Source: Devosia lucknowensis
GTDB taxonomy: Bacteria > Pseudomonadota > Alphaproteobacteria > Rhizobiales > Devosiaceae
DNA length: 64,000 nucleotides
NCBI RefSeq assembly: GCF_900177655.1
Contig: NZ_FXWK01000002.1
Span: forward strand, 682,001 to 746,000
Direction: 5' to 3'
Shown here one piece after another: positions 36,353 through 45,169 of the stretch (within the stretch, counting starts at the first letter, position 1; the number at the start of each line of letters is the position of its first letter). Position numbers and translations under genes: made by a program. The notes under the pieces are model-generated. The model had not been told where the DNA came from, did not search any database, and worked only from the letters and a program-made list of their open reading frames with translations.

Positions 36353-38312
36353 TCTGTGAGCCCTCCGCGGTTGCCGGCCAGACCCGGGGCGCTTTGACGC
36401 TCGCCAGAACCTCCAAGAACTGGGCGCCATTGAGCTGGCGCTGTGCCATGAGTTCCTCTGCAACGGCGACGATCTTGTCGGCATGTTCCCGGACCAGAGC
36501 CAAGGTGCGCGCGTAGAGCTCACGGAGCTCGGCTTCCACGGCCGCTGCGACACGTGTGTTAATTGCCAACACGTGAAGCATTTCCGAGGTACCGCCTTGA
36601 TAAAGGAACCGCTCGCCAAGGCCTCCACTGACATGAAGCATACCTACAAGGCGCGTCGCCACGGCTAAGTCGCTATCGTCAGTTCCGCCAGCGCCCATGC
36701 TTGGATCGCCGAGAATGACCTCCTCGGCGGCACGGCCACCCAGCGTTCTCAGCACCATCTTCTCGATGTCCTGACGGCGTGGAGAGTAGCTATTGGACTC
36801 TGTGAGGATATATCCACCGGTGTTGCCGCGCTGCACGATGCTGATCACCGACACTTCACCCAAGTCGAGAACGTGAGAAAGAACTGCATGGCCGGCTTCG
36901 TGAGTGGCCACCCGTTCGACCAGATCCGGATCGCGATGTTCTGATGGGGCGATGGCATTAACGAGGTCGAGCATCTCCATCGAGCGCTTCTGCTGTCGGG
37001 CGGTCCGTCGAGCATTTTTCACGTAGTCGACGACCATGGCACCGCTCGAACCAAGCGCGAGGCGAGCTGCGCCCGTCAAGTCGTGCCCTGAGAGATCCTG
37101 GCGTAGGTGCTGACGGAGGATACCGGCAAGGTCCTGCTCCTTTGGAGGATCGATGGTGATAACTTTACCGAAGCGGCCGGGACGTAATAGGGCAGGATCG
37201 AGTCGAGAACTATGGTTGGTAGCGCCAACCAGGATAATGCCTTCGGTCTGACCGGCGACGGCACCATCGAGGAGCGTCAGGATACGCGCGATCAGCACGT
37301 TCCAGTAGTCGGCGTTGCGGGAGTCGAGGTTAGAGCGCGAGGGCAGGGCGTCGATCTCGTCCAAGAACAGGATGCACGGCGCTTGCGCTCGGGCTTGAGC
37401 GAAAATGGCGTCCACGCGTTTGACAATAGCATCCAGGTAACCGCTGGCTTCAGCAAACCAGGCACCGACAGAGGTCGCAATCAGTGGCACGCCCGCCGTT
37501 TTCGCGAGCGACCGCATCATCGATGTTTTGCCCAATCCAGGAAGGCTCGACAGCACCACCGCTGCCGAGAGCGATGACCAAGGCACTTCTCCCCGGCGCC
37601 AGGAATCGAGGTCATGGACGAGGTCCAGCGCCCAGGTCATGGCGTCGCCGTAGCCATAGAGGTCCGCAAGAGCCGGCACATCGTCATCCGGTGCCCCACG
37701 CTTACGCTCGACGGTCTTGAGAAGGCGATCGACGCATTCTGCCGCAGTGGAGCCGCGACGGATGCAGGAGGTCAGCTCCTCAAAACTCAGGCCGGCGCCG
37801 AGACGGGGAGGGACGTCGATCGGGAGCTTACCAGTGACGGCCTTGATGGCTTTGGCAAGCAGTTCTGGGGACGGTGGCTTGAGCGAAATGGAATGATCGG
37901 CGCAGTTGAGTAAAGCATCTGGCAGAAAGCTATTATTGTGACTCATGCCAAAAACCCGCCCGCCGCTCGAGAGCGCCTGGAGCAATCGAAGATTGGCGTC
38001 TTCTGAACGGCCACGCGCCGGGAGGGAGCGGAGCGCATATTCGTCCCACTCACCAAGGTTTTTGATTTCGCGGCAGAGTGAGGGGCCCCAGTCTTCACCC
38101 GGGATCTGTACAACCAGAGCAAACGCTTCCCGGTTGATCACTTCGCGCAACTCGGTCTTGGTGAAAGCTTGCTCGACCATCAGTTTGGGCAGCGCCTCGG
38201 AGGCGTCGAGAAGATGGTCCTTGCCGAGCGGCTTCCGCTTGGGAGGCTTGACGCGACCTTTGTCGTCGATGATGACGTCTGCCCAGCTATCGTCGTTTTC
38301 AATATTTGCCAT
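36345..38312 (-). CDS. cytosolic FtsH-like AAA+ ATPase / M41 zinc metalloprotease
   Basis: About 655 residues from the ATG at 38312 (MANIENDDSW). The first about 200 residues include what looks like a degenerate AAA module (GRVFGMSHNNSF; HSISLKPPSPELLAKAIKAV). The AAA+ domain follows: Walker A SLPGLGKT (first Gly replaced by Ser), Walker B CILFLDEIDALPS, and second-region motif ATNHSSRLDPALLRPGRFGKV. The M41 peptidase has HEAGHAV zinc site and a third-ligand Asp in GGTDDSDLAVAT. No transmembrane segment is present, unlike FtsH, so it should be soluble. Its context in a defence-rich transposon suggests a protease effector or regulator. Confidence 0.85.
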   Translation of the reverse strand: MANIENDDSWADVIIDDKGRVKPPKRKPLGKDHLLDASEALPKLMVEQAFTKTELREVINREAFALVVQIPGEDWGPSLCREIKNLGEWDEYALRSLPARGRSEDANLRLLQALSSGGRVFGMSHNNSFLPDALLNCADHSISLKPPSPELLAKAIKAVTGKLPIDVPPRLGAGLSFEELTSCIRRGSTAAECVDRLLKTVERKRGAPDDDVPALADLYGYGDAMTWALDLVHDLDSWRRGEVPWSSLSAAVVLSSLPGLGKTSMMRSLAKTAGVPLIATSVGAWFAEASGYLDAIVKRVDAIFAQARAQAPCILFLDEIDALPSRSNLDSRNADYWNVLIARILTLLDGAVAGQTEGIILVGATNHSSRLDPALLRPGRFGKVITIDPPKEQDLAGILRQHLRQDLSGHDLTGAARLALGSSGAMVVDYVKNARRTARQQKRSMEMLDLVNAIAPSEHRDPDLVERVATHEAGHAVLSHVLDLGEVSVISIVQRGNTGGYILTESNSYSPRRQDIEKMVLRTLGGRAAEEVILGDPSMGAGGTDDSDLAVATRLVGMLHVSGGLGERFLYQGGTSEMLHVLAINTRVAAAVEAELRELYARTLALVREHADKIVAVAEELMAQRQLNGAQFLEVLASVKAPRVWPATAEGSQNG

Positions 38313-38703
38313 TGTTGTCTCTGCTGCCGGCGGACAAGCGCGTTTGAGCGCCGATCGTTCAACCGGTTCTGATCGCCTCAAAGGCGAGATTTCGGGATTA
38401 CGTGAGGGCGCTCAGAAGCGCCGTATGACCGAGCCGGATATCGAAGCAGAGAAGGTGAGACGAGGATACACGTCGGTTGCAGCAGAGCTGCTCCGTGTCG
38501 GTAGGTCAGCAATGAACGCCTGATGCGCCATAGCGAAAATCCTCAACATCAGTGAACGAATAGAGAACGTTTGATCGAGATGTCAAGGTCCTCATTCATT
38601 CGCCGCAACCAGCGGTCATGCGAATATGATATCAATGACATCACATATGCAATAGCCGAATCGATAAAATGTGATATTTGTGGCATCATTATCGGAGCAG
38701 GTG
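38313..38703. promoter_or_regulatory. divergent promoter region with two 18-bp operator-like repeats
   Basis: No gene is seen in these 391 bp. TGATATCAATGACATCAC (38627-38644) and TGATATTTGTGGCATCAT (38672-38689) are direct repeats 45 bp apart, each with inverted TGAT/ATCA ends. They lie just before the 38704 start, in a locally AT-rich stretch, and could bind a regulator controlling the plus-strand operon and perhaps the AAA+/M41 gene. Confidence 0.5.
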
Positions 38704-39669
38704 ATGCTGATAGCCAGTTGGGATGAGATAGAGGCCGACCTCAAGCTCGGGGTCTTCCTGATGACGGTAGCGGCGCAGTCGCTGATCGGAGACCGCAAGC
38801 CAGAGGCTCTTGCGTTCGGCACCGCGGCTCTGGGTGAAGCGCTCGACAATGGTCAGGCAGCAAACGCCCAGGCATATGAGCTTGACGATCTCAGGGACTT
38901 CAATGTGTCCAAGACGCAGTTTTGGAAAGTCGCTCGGATCTGCTTTGAGTTTGTGCAGGATAAGTCCCCACTCGATAAGCTCGACGTCGGCGACCTGCAG
39001 GGCGACACGCTAAACTGGATGACCTATTTCCAATCGGCGATACCGCACGATGAATATGGTACCGGCCTCGGGACTCATTCAAACCGATTTCGTGAGCACG
39101 CTAACAAAGGCGCCGAATATCCATTACCGGGCCTTCATCTTGCCGCTTCGGCCAAGGCCAATCTGGTGCAGTTCCTCCAGGGCTTCCCGTTACATCCCGA
39201 CATGGATACAGGCTTTGCCCCTTATGAAATCGCGTCGCTTGCGGGAATGAACATTGCTTCGGTCCGCAATTTCGTTGGCCCCAGGGGCGGTAAACCAATC
39301 CGTTCAATGCAGAAGGACTCTTGGGGAAGCGTCTACGGTCATCCTCTCGATGCGCTGCAATGGCTTGCCGGCCGCCGTAACTTCAATCCCGGACCGCTAA
39401 GCGAGGACTGGTTGCACGACGTTGCTGATCGCATTGAGACCCCGGAACAGGTTGGCGCTCTGATTGGTATTTATGCCTGGGTCAACCGCATCACCACAGA
39501 GACCATCGCCGAGCGTGGCGGTCTCTCATTTGACCTGGTGCGAGACTGGACAAGGGGTCACCTGACCTCCACTGACGATGCCGTCTCACTTGCTCGAGCG
39601 GCGCACGTGGATCCTGAATTCTACTGCGACTTGGTTGCCCGTTGCGGCGGCTTTGGGGCGCGCATCTAA
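38704..39669 (+). CDS. unknown protein, possible DNA-binding (321 aa)
   Basis: Start ATG 38704 (GTG 38701 possible), preceded by GGAGCAG. A helical N-terminal region (DEIEADLKLGVFLMTVAAQSL) is followed by HTH-like stretches, e.g. APYEIASLAGMNIASVRNFV and then HPLDALQWLAGRRNF, reminiscent of excisionase/terminase-small-subunit helices, and TTETIAERGGLSFDLVRDW near the end. Divergent from the AAA+/M41 gene, so it could be its regulator or a substrate/sensor. No family recognised with confidence. Confidence 0.6.
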   Translation: MLIASWDEIEADLKLGVFLMTVAAQSLIGDRKPEALAFGTAALGEALDNGQAANAQAYELDDLRDFNVSKTQFWKVARICFEFVQDKSPLDKLDVGDLQGDTLNWMTYFQSAIPHDEYGTGLGTHSNRFREHANKGAEYPLPGLHLAASAKANLVQFLQGFPLHPDMDTGFAPYEIASLAGMNIASVRNFVGPRGGKPIRSMQKDSWGSVYGHPLDALQWLAGRRNFNPGPLSEDWLHDVADRIETPEQVGALIGIYAWVNRITTETIAERGGLSFDLVRDWTRGHLTSTDDAVSLARAAHVDPEFYCDLVARCGGFGARI

Positions 39670-39688
39670 CTACTCCGAAGGACATACC

Positions 39689-40039
39689 ATGCCCGGTATC
39701 ATCGAATCTTTGAACGAAGCGATGTTGCGCGATCCACGCTGGCGCCCGCATCAGGACCGGCGTGCTGGCGGGACAAAGTACATCTCGACCTTCGTCAACA
39801 GCCGTGGCGACGTTATCGCGCTCGATCTTGGATCAGGGGGCAAGAGCGCCATCTGGGCGCTCGCAAGACTGTCACCGGGATCGCTGATGCCTTCCGTTGA
39901 CCGTGAGTTCTACCCAGCCGACCGCCCACGTAATTCGAACCTCAGCGTGCCAGAGCTCAAGGGCAAGCCATTGACGCGGTTCTATCCCACGAGCCGCAGC
40001 GAAGCACAGCAGCTCGTCGATCATTTCGCCAGCGCGTGA
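39689..40039 (+). CDS. unknown protein (116 aa), second gene of the 38704 operon
   Basis: ATG 39689 follows GAAGGACAT and lies 19 bp after the preceding stop, so the two are cotranscribed. Sequence shows a small alpha/beta domain (KYISTFVNSRGDVIALDLGSG; IWALARLSP) and a C-terminal segment LTRFYPTSRSEAQQLVDHFA. No catalytic motif, signal peptide or membrane segment. Function unknown. Confidence 0.6.
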   Translation: MPGIIESLNEAMLRDPRWRPHQDRRAGGTKYISTFVNSRGDVIALDLGSGGKSAIWALARLSPGSLMPSVDREFYPADRPRNSNLSVPELKGKPLTRFYPTSRSEAQQLVDHFASA

Positions 40040-40124
40040 TCGTTTCAGCGTCTTTATTGTTTGCTGAGGGGAGTATTACAAAGAATTTTTCGGTGCTAAT
40101 TCGGCATTCTATTTGGGGAAAGCG

Positions 40125-41342
40125 ATGGTCATACAGGTTGCACTATTGAACGCAAAATCAATGGCGAGACGTTTAAAATCACTGATTAGCAAGCATGACC
40201 ACGTGTCTATGGCTGTGGCTTGGGCAGGACTAACCGACGTAGCGGAGACCCTACTCGCCTACAAAGATCGCATCGACACCGTCCTTATCGGTCTCGACTA
40301 TTGCGCCACAGACCCCTCACTTATCGATCGCCTTGTGAAGGTTCGCGGCGCCTATGTAGCCAAAAGTCGACCTGGATGCTTCCATCCAAAGATCTATTAT
40401 TTCACCAGCGGCGTCAAAGCTGAAGCAATTGTCGGTAGCGCCAACTTCACCAACGGTGGCCTGAGCAAGAACCTGGAGGCAAGCGTCCACGTTAAGGGCA
40501 ATTTGGACGACCCCTTCTTTGAGCAGATCCGCGCCCAGCTTGATGCCTATAGATCACTGCACCTGCCAATCACTGAAGAGCTCGCCGAAAGCTATCGTCG
40601 CCAAGCCAAGGCGGCCTCCAGTAAGCCACGCCCGAAAAATCCGATGCTGCCGGACGATTCCAAGGGCTTTGAGCGGTTCAACGGACCGCTTGCGACCATG
40701 TCTTGGTCGAAATTTGCCGAGCTAGCACGGGCTGACCGACATCATGACTTCGTTAAGAGGATGAAACTGCTGCGCCTGGTTCAGCAAATGCTGGTAAGGA
40801 CGGCCTCTTCTGCTGACCTAACGATTGCGGAGTGGAAGGCAATTGCCGGGACCATCGGTGAGGTAGAAGCAACGACTTCGGATCTTGACGCTCTCGATTG
40901 GGGATGGTTCGGATCTATGGGAGGTGCGGGCACATTTGCGCAGCTCATTGGCGAACAGAATGCGGGACTTGCTGCAGCTCTGGACATGATCCCACGTCGT
41001 GGTGAGGTTACTGAGGATCAGTTCAACGACTACGTGACTGCCTTTACCGCCTCTTTTGCCGGGAGCGTTCGGGTTGGTAGGCTTGCACCAGCAACCCGGT
41101 TGCTGGCGATGAAACGTCCGGATGTTTTCGTGTGCGTGAACGGCGAAAATCGCAAAGGGATTGCGAAGGCACTCAAGTTTGCACCAACCACCCTTGACCT
41201 CGAAAACTACTGGGAGCGTGTCATCGAACCGATCCGCCAGGCTCCATGGTTTACGACGCCGCGACCATCGGACCGCAACAACCGAGACCTTTGGGATACA
41301 AGAGTGGCGATGCTCGACGCCATTTACTACGAGCCATCATGA
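40125..41342 (+). CDS. PLD-family nuclease-like protein
   Basis: 405 residues from the ATG at 40125, preceded by GGGGAA. The N-terminal about 150 residues are a phospholipase D-type domain with a single active-site motif, CFHPKIYYF, followed by VGSANFTNGGLSKNLEA; one motif per chain implies dimerisation. The C-terminal 200 residues are an all-alpha region of unknown type ending with RPDVFVCVNGENRKGIAKAL. Similar stand-alone PLD proteins occur in defence islands. It converges with the DUF262 gene (26 bp between stops). Confidence 0.75.
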   Translation: MVIQVALLNAKSMARRLKSLISKHDHVSMAVAWAGLTDVAETLLAYKDRIDTVLIGLDYCATDPSLIDRLVKVRGAYVAKSRPGCFHPKIYYFTSGVKAEAIVGSANFTNGGLSKNLEASVHVKGNLDDPFFEQIRAQLDAYRSLHLPITEELAESYRRQAKAASSKPRPKNPMLPDDSKGFERFNGPLATMSWSKFAELARADRHHDFVKRMKLLRLVQQMLVRTASSADLTIAEWKAIAGTIGEVEATTSDLDALDWGWFGSMGGAGTFAQLIGEQNAGLAAALDMIPRRGEVTEDQFNDYVTAFTASFAGSVRVGRLAPATRLLAMKRPDVFVCVNGENRKGIAKALKFAPTTLDLENYWERVIEPIRQAPWFTTPRPSDRNNRDLWDTRVAMLDAIYYEPS

Positions 41343-41368
41343 GTTTTTCAAAGATCACAGATCCGAAC

Positions 41369-43507
41369 TCAGTTCTCTTCCATGCTCTCAAGCACCGCAG
41401 AGGCACTGGGCTGTTGCCGCCAATCATCGGCTAATACCCAACCACCCATTTCATCGCGAAGGTACCAGTCATTCCAGCCATTTCGGTTGGTTCTGGTGAT
41501 CGTCTTGGATGCTCCTGAGAAAGTGGCGAAGGGCCGCTCTATACCCTCGACAACAAGATGGCCGTTCTGGATCGTCCCAGTGTAAGTCACCCCGGCATAG
41601 GTGAACTTGCAGTCCGTTCCATCGGCCGGGAATTTCATTCCCTCGCCAGCCAAATCACTTAATGCCGTTTGATCCTCGCCTCTTGTAGGTGCGGCCCAAA
41701 TCTTCTTGGCGATCCCGAAGAGAGCCAAACCCCGCGCGGAGATAGTCTCTTCGTTCCAGTCATCGTAATCCTTCAGCTCTCGGTTTAAGGCGAGGCTGGA
41801 ATTGGCACGAACCGCCGGCATCTTGATCGAATATGGGCCATTCGAGATCGACGAGTTCAAATGCTTGGTCAGCAAGGTCAGATTGCCGAGATTATCGACG
41901 ACGCTGTCACGCTGAACCTTTCGCGCGACATGTTCTGGATCAGTGTCGTCGTCATCAAGGTAATCAAATCCTGGGATTGGCCAGTTCGTTCTCCATTTCT
42001 GAGGCATGATGTGCTCGATGGAGAGCGCCGATTTGATCTCGATGTCTTCGTTCAGGGCAGTTCGCTTGGCGAGTTCGATCGCCTCGAAGATGTATCGAAG
42101 CCGGGGCTGCCGAGATCCCTTGTATTGGTCTCGGCCCAGCCATGCGTGCTGCCATTCCGTATCATCTGGCCAACGATCCAGATCCGACTGTCGGCTCGAA
42201 AGATAGAGGATGAGTGCGTCGACCTTATTCCCTTCTGCTGCGCGAAGGCGGTCGATGATCCCAATAAAGAAGCGGTTGTAGTTTTTCGTCGTCAGGCCAC
42301 AGATGTCGCGTCTGAGGATATAGCTCTCGAGCGCCTCAAGAGCGCGATCGATATCGGCACCAACGGCCGGCTCCGTCGCCAGGTAGAGAACCAAGGGCAT
42401 AGCCGTCGAAACGTCGAAGGCGTCGGCGAACCTGCCGAAATTGCCGATAGGGTCCTTCGCGTCCTGGTCAAACAGACGCTTCTCGATGACGGCAGTTGCC
42501 GAGATCGACTCGAGCTCGGCCGTGACGTTCGGAAACGGACGCGAGTTCAGGATCCAGCGCCTGTAGTTGTCGAACAAATTCTCGACCGACACCAGGTCAC
42601 CGATGTGCATGGACAGGTGGTCGGTCAACATCCAGTCCAGTCGCTGCCGGGACTGCCGGCCTCGAGAGGCTGACTGTCCCCAGAATGAACGATCCAGGGG
42701 CAGCCAGTGCTTCTCATAGAGTTTGTCGACCAGCAGTGAATGGTCAGCTTGCCCCAAACCCTTTGCGCGCTGGAATATGAAGTTGCGCATGAGATCGCCC
42801 GGGGTCAAATCCACGCCGCGGCTATTTAGGGTTTCGAAGATGGTCTGGGGGTCGTCGCCACCTTCCAATTCGATGGACACGATCGCCAGCCCATCTTTCA
42901 GGGCTTCGAAGAGAAGCTCGAGGCGATGCTCATCGAAGGTGCCGTTATCGTCGACGTGAGCGGCGACCTTCTCCTTAAAATAGGCGTGCGCAGCGACAGA
43001 GCGCCTGACAATTCCATCTTCATCTGTGGGCTTCGGACCGAGAACCTGGGGATCTGTGTGAGGATCGATGATGCCAATGAATGAGCGTCGATCGTTCAGT
43101 GAGGGCCAGAGCTTGAAGCGCTCAACGTCGTGGTTCTCCATGACACCATCGTTGAGCAGATACTTCTGGAGCTCGGCTTCGTATCTCGAGCTATTGGCTT
43201 TGGCCACATCGCGAATCGCAGCCAGCAAGAGCTGGAAGGTCGTCAGTCTCTGCTGACCGTCGATGATCTCAAAGGCCTGGACCTGCTTGCCGAAAGTCTT
43301 CACCTGGGCGATGACAATCGCACCCATGAAGTGCGGCGTCAGCGAGGCACGATCCTCCTGAAGCCTCTGTACTGACCGGCTGATGTCTTCCCACAGCAGT
43401 TCGAGCTGCGGCTGGGCCTTCCACGCATATTGCCGCTGATACAGCGGGATCAGAAATCTCTTTTTGCCATCGAACAGTTCGATGATGGAGCGGGTATAAG
43501 GCTTCAT
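41369..43507 (-). CDS. DUF262-DUF1524 GmrSD-like restriction protein with RAMA-like tail
   Basis: 712 residues from the ATG at 43507, which follows AGGGGGGACC. DUF262 (GmrS-like, ParB-type nucleotide site): PLYQRQYAW at 21-29 and FEIIDGQQRLTT at 79-90. The HNH DUF1524 (GmrD-like) nuclease part has SIEHIMPQKW and LGNLTLLTKHLNSSISN. The last about 90 residues (FTYAGVTYTGTIQNGHLVV; FATFSGASKTITRTN; NGWNDWYLRDEMGGW) resemble a RAMA modified-DNA-sensing domain. Fits a type IV, modification-dependent restriction enzyme; DUF262 proteins also occur in other defence systems. Confidence 0.82.
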   Translation of the reverse strand: MKPYTRSIIELFDGKKRFLIPLYQRQYAWKAQPQLELLWEDISRSVQRLQEDRASLTPHFMGAIVIAQVKTFGKQVQAFEIIDGQQRLTTFQLLLAAIRDVAKANSSRYEAELQKYLLNDGVMENHDVERFKLWPSLNDRRSFIGIIDPHTDPQVLGPKPTDEDGIVRRSVAAHAYFKEKVAAHVDDNGTFDEHRLELLFEALKDGLAIVSIELEGGDDPQTIFETLNSRGVDLTPGDLMRNFIFQRAKGLGQADHSLLVDKLYEKHWLPLDRSFWGQSASRGRQSRQRLDWMLTDHLSMHIGDLVSVENLFDNYRRWILNSRPFPNVTAELESISATAVIEKRLFDQDAKDPIGNFGRFADAFDVSTAMPLVLYLATEPAVGADIDRALEALESYILRRDICGLTTKNYNRFFIGIIDRLRAAEGNKVDALILYLSSRQSDLDRWPDDTEWQHAWLGRDQYKGSRQPRLRYIFEAIELAKRTALNEDIEIKSALSIEHIMPQKWRTNWPIPGFDYLDDDDTDPEHVARKVQRDSVVDNLGNLTLLTKHLNSSISNGPYSIKMPAVRANSSLALNRELKDYDDWNEETISARGLALFGIAKKIWAAPTRGEDQTALSDLAGEGMKFPADGTDCKFTYAGVTYTGTIQNGHLVVEGIERPFATFSGASKTITRTNRNGWNDWYLRDEMGGWVLADDWRQQPSASAVLESMEEN

Positions 43508-43679
43508 GGTCCCCCCTGAGCCGAAGCAGGCGAACGGATGTTGGTTGATAAGTTGCTGACACGCAAGAAAACGTTGTGGGGAGAACCTCATCCCCTCTGA
43601 GGTTTTGTCGTCCTCAAATTACCCGTCGCGGCTTGTCTTGCTGCCCTCTTCTTGCGCATGATTGAAGGAAGGGGACAAA

Positions 43680-44816
43680 ATGACTGGCCACAATCACTAT
43701 CGCGATTGCACCTGCGGTTGGTGCGTTAACAACGGTCGATCGAGGATCAACCGGGCCGAACTGTCAGCGTCCTACCGGGTTCACGAGGCGAAAGCATTCT
43801 TGCAGCGAAACGGAGCTCGCTCGGTCACAGGGTGCTATGTCAACCCGAATGCCAAGTGCCCGGTATGTGGAGCAGCGGTCTTCTTCTATGCGAATGCGGC
43901 CGGTAGTCGGGTCTATTTCGATGACCTTGGCCCGCCGTGGCCTAAGCATCCGTGCACCGATAATCCCACCAAGCGCATCAAAGAGCATGCAAAGTTCACT
44001 GGTGCGCCTGCCAGGCGTGCGCCCGGCCTCACCTATGAACTGGTGGAAGCAGCAAAGACGGCAGATTTGTATCAATCCGCACAGCATGGCGCCCGGTGGC
44101 TTCTGCTGGTCGTCGTCTCCGTCATTCGGCGCGGCACGATGAACACGATTCTTGCGGACCATGTTGAAAGTTACACCGCCAAGCGGATCACCCTTACCTG
44201 TCGCTCTGAATCCCCAATGTTTGAGGTTGGCGACTTCCTCAGCATGAAGGGCGCTCAGTTCTCGTTCTTCGATAAGGTCTCGATGGAGGCGGTTACCTTC
44301 GTCAAAGGCGGCACAGTGACTTGGGCCACAAAGAACGTGGCGCCTGATTCCACCACCCCCACGCCGAAGCCTGTCGCTCAAAGGACCGCACCAGCGCAGA
44401 AAGCAGAACTATCTACTAAGCCGACCCGCAGCTTCGACATGACCCAGCAGGAAATGTCACACTTTCACTCGAAGAAGAAGACAGTGCAGCAACTCTGCGA
44501 CCAAATGCTGCCGATCGTTCGCTCCTATGCCAAGAACGGCGTTCGCAAGCCTCGGCAGGTGGCCGAGATGCTGAACCGCGATGGCTATCGCACGGTATCG
44601 GGCGCGAAGTGGACGCCAAGGCTGACCTATTTTCTACTCGGCTTGGTGTTCCTGCCTGGCAAGGCGCCGCCGATCGAAAGCGTCGCACGCCCAACCTCTA
44701 GAGCAGCGGGCGGCGCATCCGTACAGCGGGTTGGTCCGATGACAATGGAAGACATGGCCGCGAAGTTGTCTCAACTCGGCAGGGTGGTCTTTTCGGACAA
44801 TCCCGCCAACGAATGA
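43680..44816 (+). CDS. zinc-ribbon protein with recombinase-like C-terminus (378 aa)
   Basis: ATG 43680 has a strong AAGGAAGGGG upstream. Two cysteine pairs near the start (CTCGWC; CPVCGAAVFFYANAAGSRVYF, then PPWPKHPC) indicate zinc ribbons. The middle includes a beta-rich region (HVESYTAKRITLTC). The C-terminal segment KPRQVAEMLNRDGYRTVSGAKW resembles the helical region of serine-recombinase proteins, without any resolvase catalytic domain. Divergent from the DUF262 gene (172 bp apart), a common layout for functional partners. Function unknown. Confidence 0.65.
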   Translation: MTGHNHYRDCTCGWCVNNGRSRINRAELSASYRVHEAKAFLQRNGARSVTGCYVNPNAKCPVCGAAVFFYANAAGSRVYFDDLGPPWPKHPCTDNPTKRIKEHAKFTGAPARRAPGLTYELVEAAKTADLYQSAQHGARWLLLVVVSVIRRGTMNTILADHVESYTAKRITLTCRSESPMFEVGDFLSMKGAQFSFFDKVSMEAVTFVKGGTVTWATKNVAPDSTTPTPKPVAQRTAPAQKAELSTKPTRSFDMTQQEMSHFHSKKKTVQQLCDQMLPIVRSYAKNGVRKPRQVAEMLNRDGYRTVSGAKWTPRLTYFLLGLVFLPGKAPPIESVARPTSRAAGGASVQRVGPMTMEDMAAKLSQLGRVVFSDNPANE

Positions 44817-44949
44817 AGTTGATCCATTCAAGACACAACTAGCACTTCTAACACTGTGATTCAGATAGCTACCTATTCAGATCTCTAGCGCTATGACATG
44901 TTAACGATTGAGCCTTCTAGCAATTTACAAGAACGAGATTTGAGCGATC

Positions 44950-45135
44950 ATGGCCGTGTCATCGACATCGATTCGAAAGCGTTCCGATGGACGAAAGTCG
45001 CTATTGGTCTATATGGATGAGGCCTTGATCAAGGAATTAAAGAAGGTCGCTGTCGATGACGATTGTAACGCCTACGACATAGTTGAGAAGGCGACGCGAG
45101 AATGGTTGGAACGAAGGCAGTCCAGGAAGAAGTGA
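44950..45135 (+). CDS. ribbon-helix-helix protein (61 aa)
   Basis: Small basic protein with an RHH/CopG-like pattern: beta strand RKSLLVYMDE then helices EALIKELKKVAVDDDC and NAYDIVEKATREWLERRQ. It is 34 bp upstream of the DUF499 gene on the same strand and probably autoregulates the defence operon. It could also be an antitoxin-type component, but no toxin gene is adjacent. Confidence 0.65.
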   Translation: MAVSSTSIRKRSDGRKSLLVYMDEALIKELKKVAVDDDCNAYDIVEKATREWLERRQSRKK

Positions 45136-45169
45136 CTGCACTGCAATTGATTGCGCCGGGGGATTTGGA

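Noticed and set aside
36128..36634. A longer 168-residue protein covering the end of the AAA+/M41 gene
   Set aside because: The first about 94 residues are the off-frame reading of the protease gene; the real start is the ATG at 36352.
44950..45169. DUF499 start at 45083 within the RHH gene
   Set aside because: It would add 29 residues overlapping the RHH coding region with no ribosome site; TTG at 45170 has CCGGGGGGA upstream and opens the conserved part.
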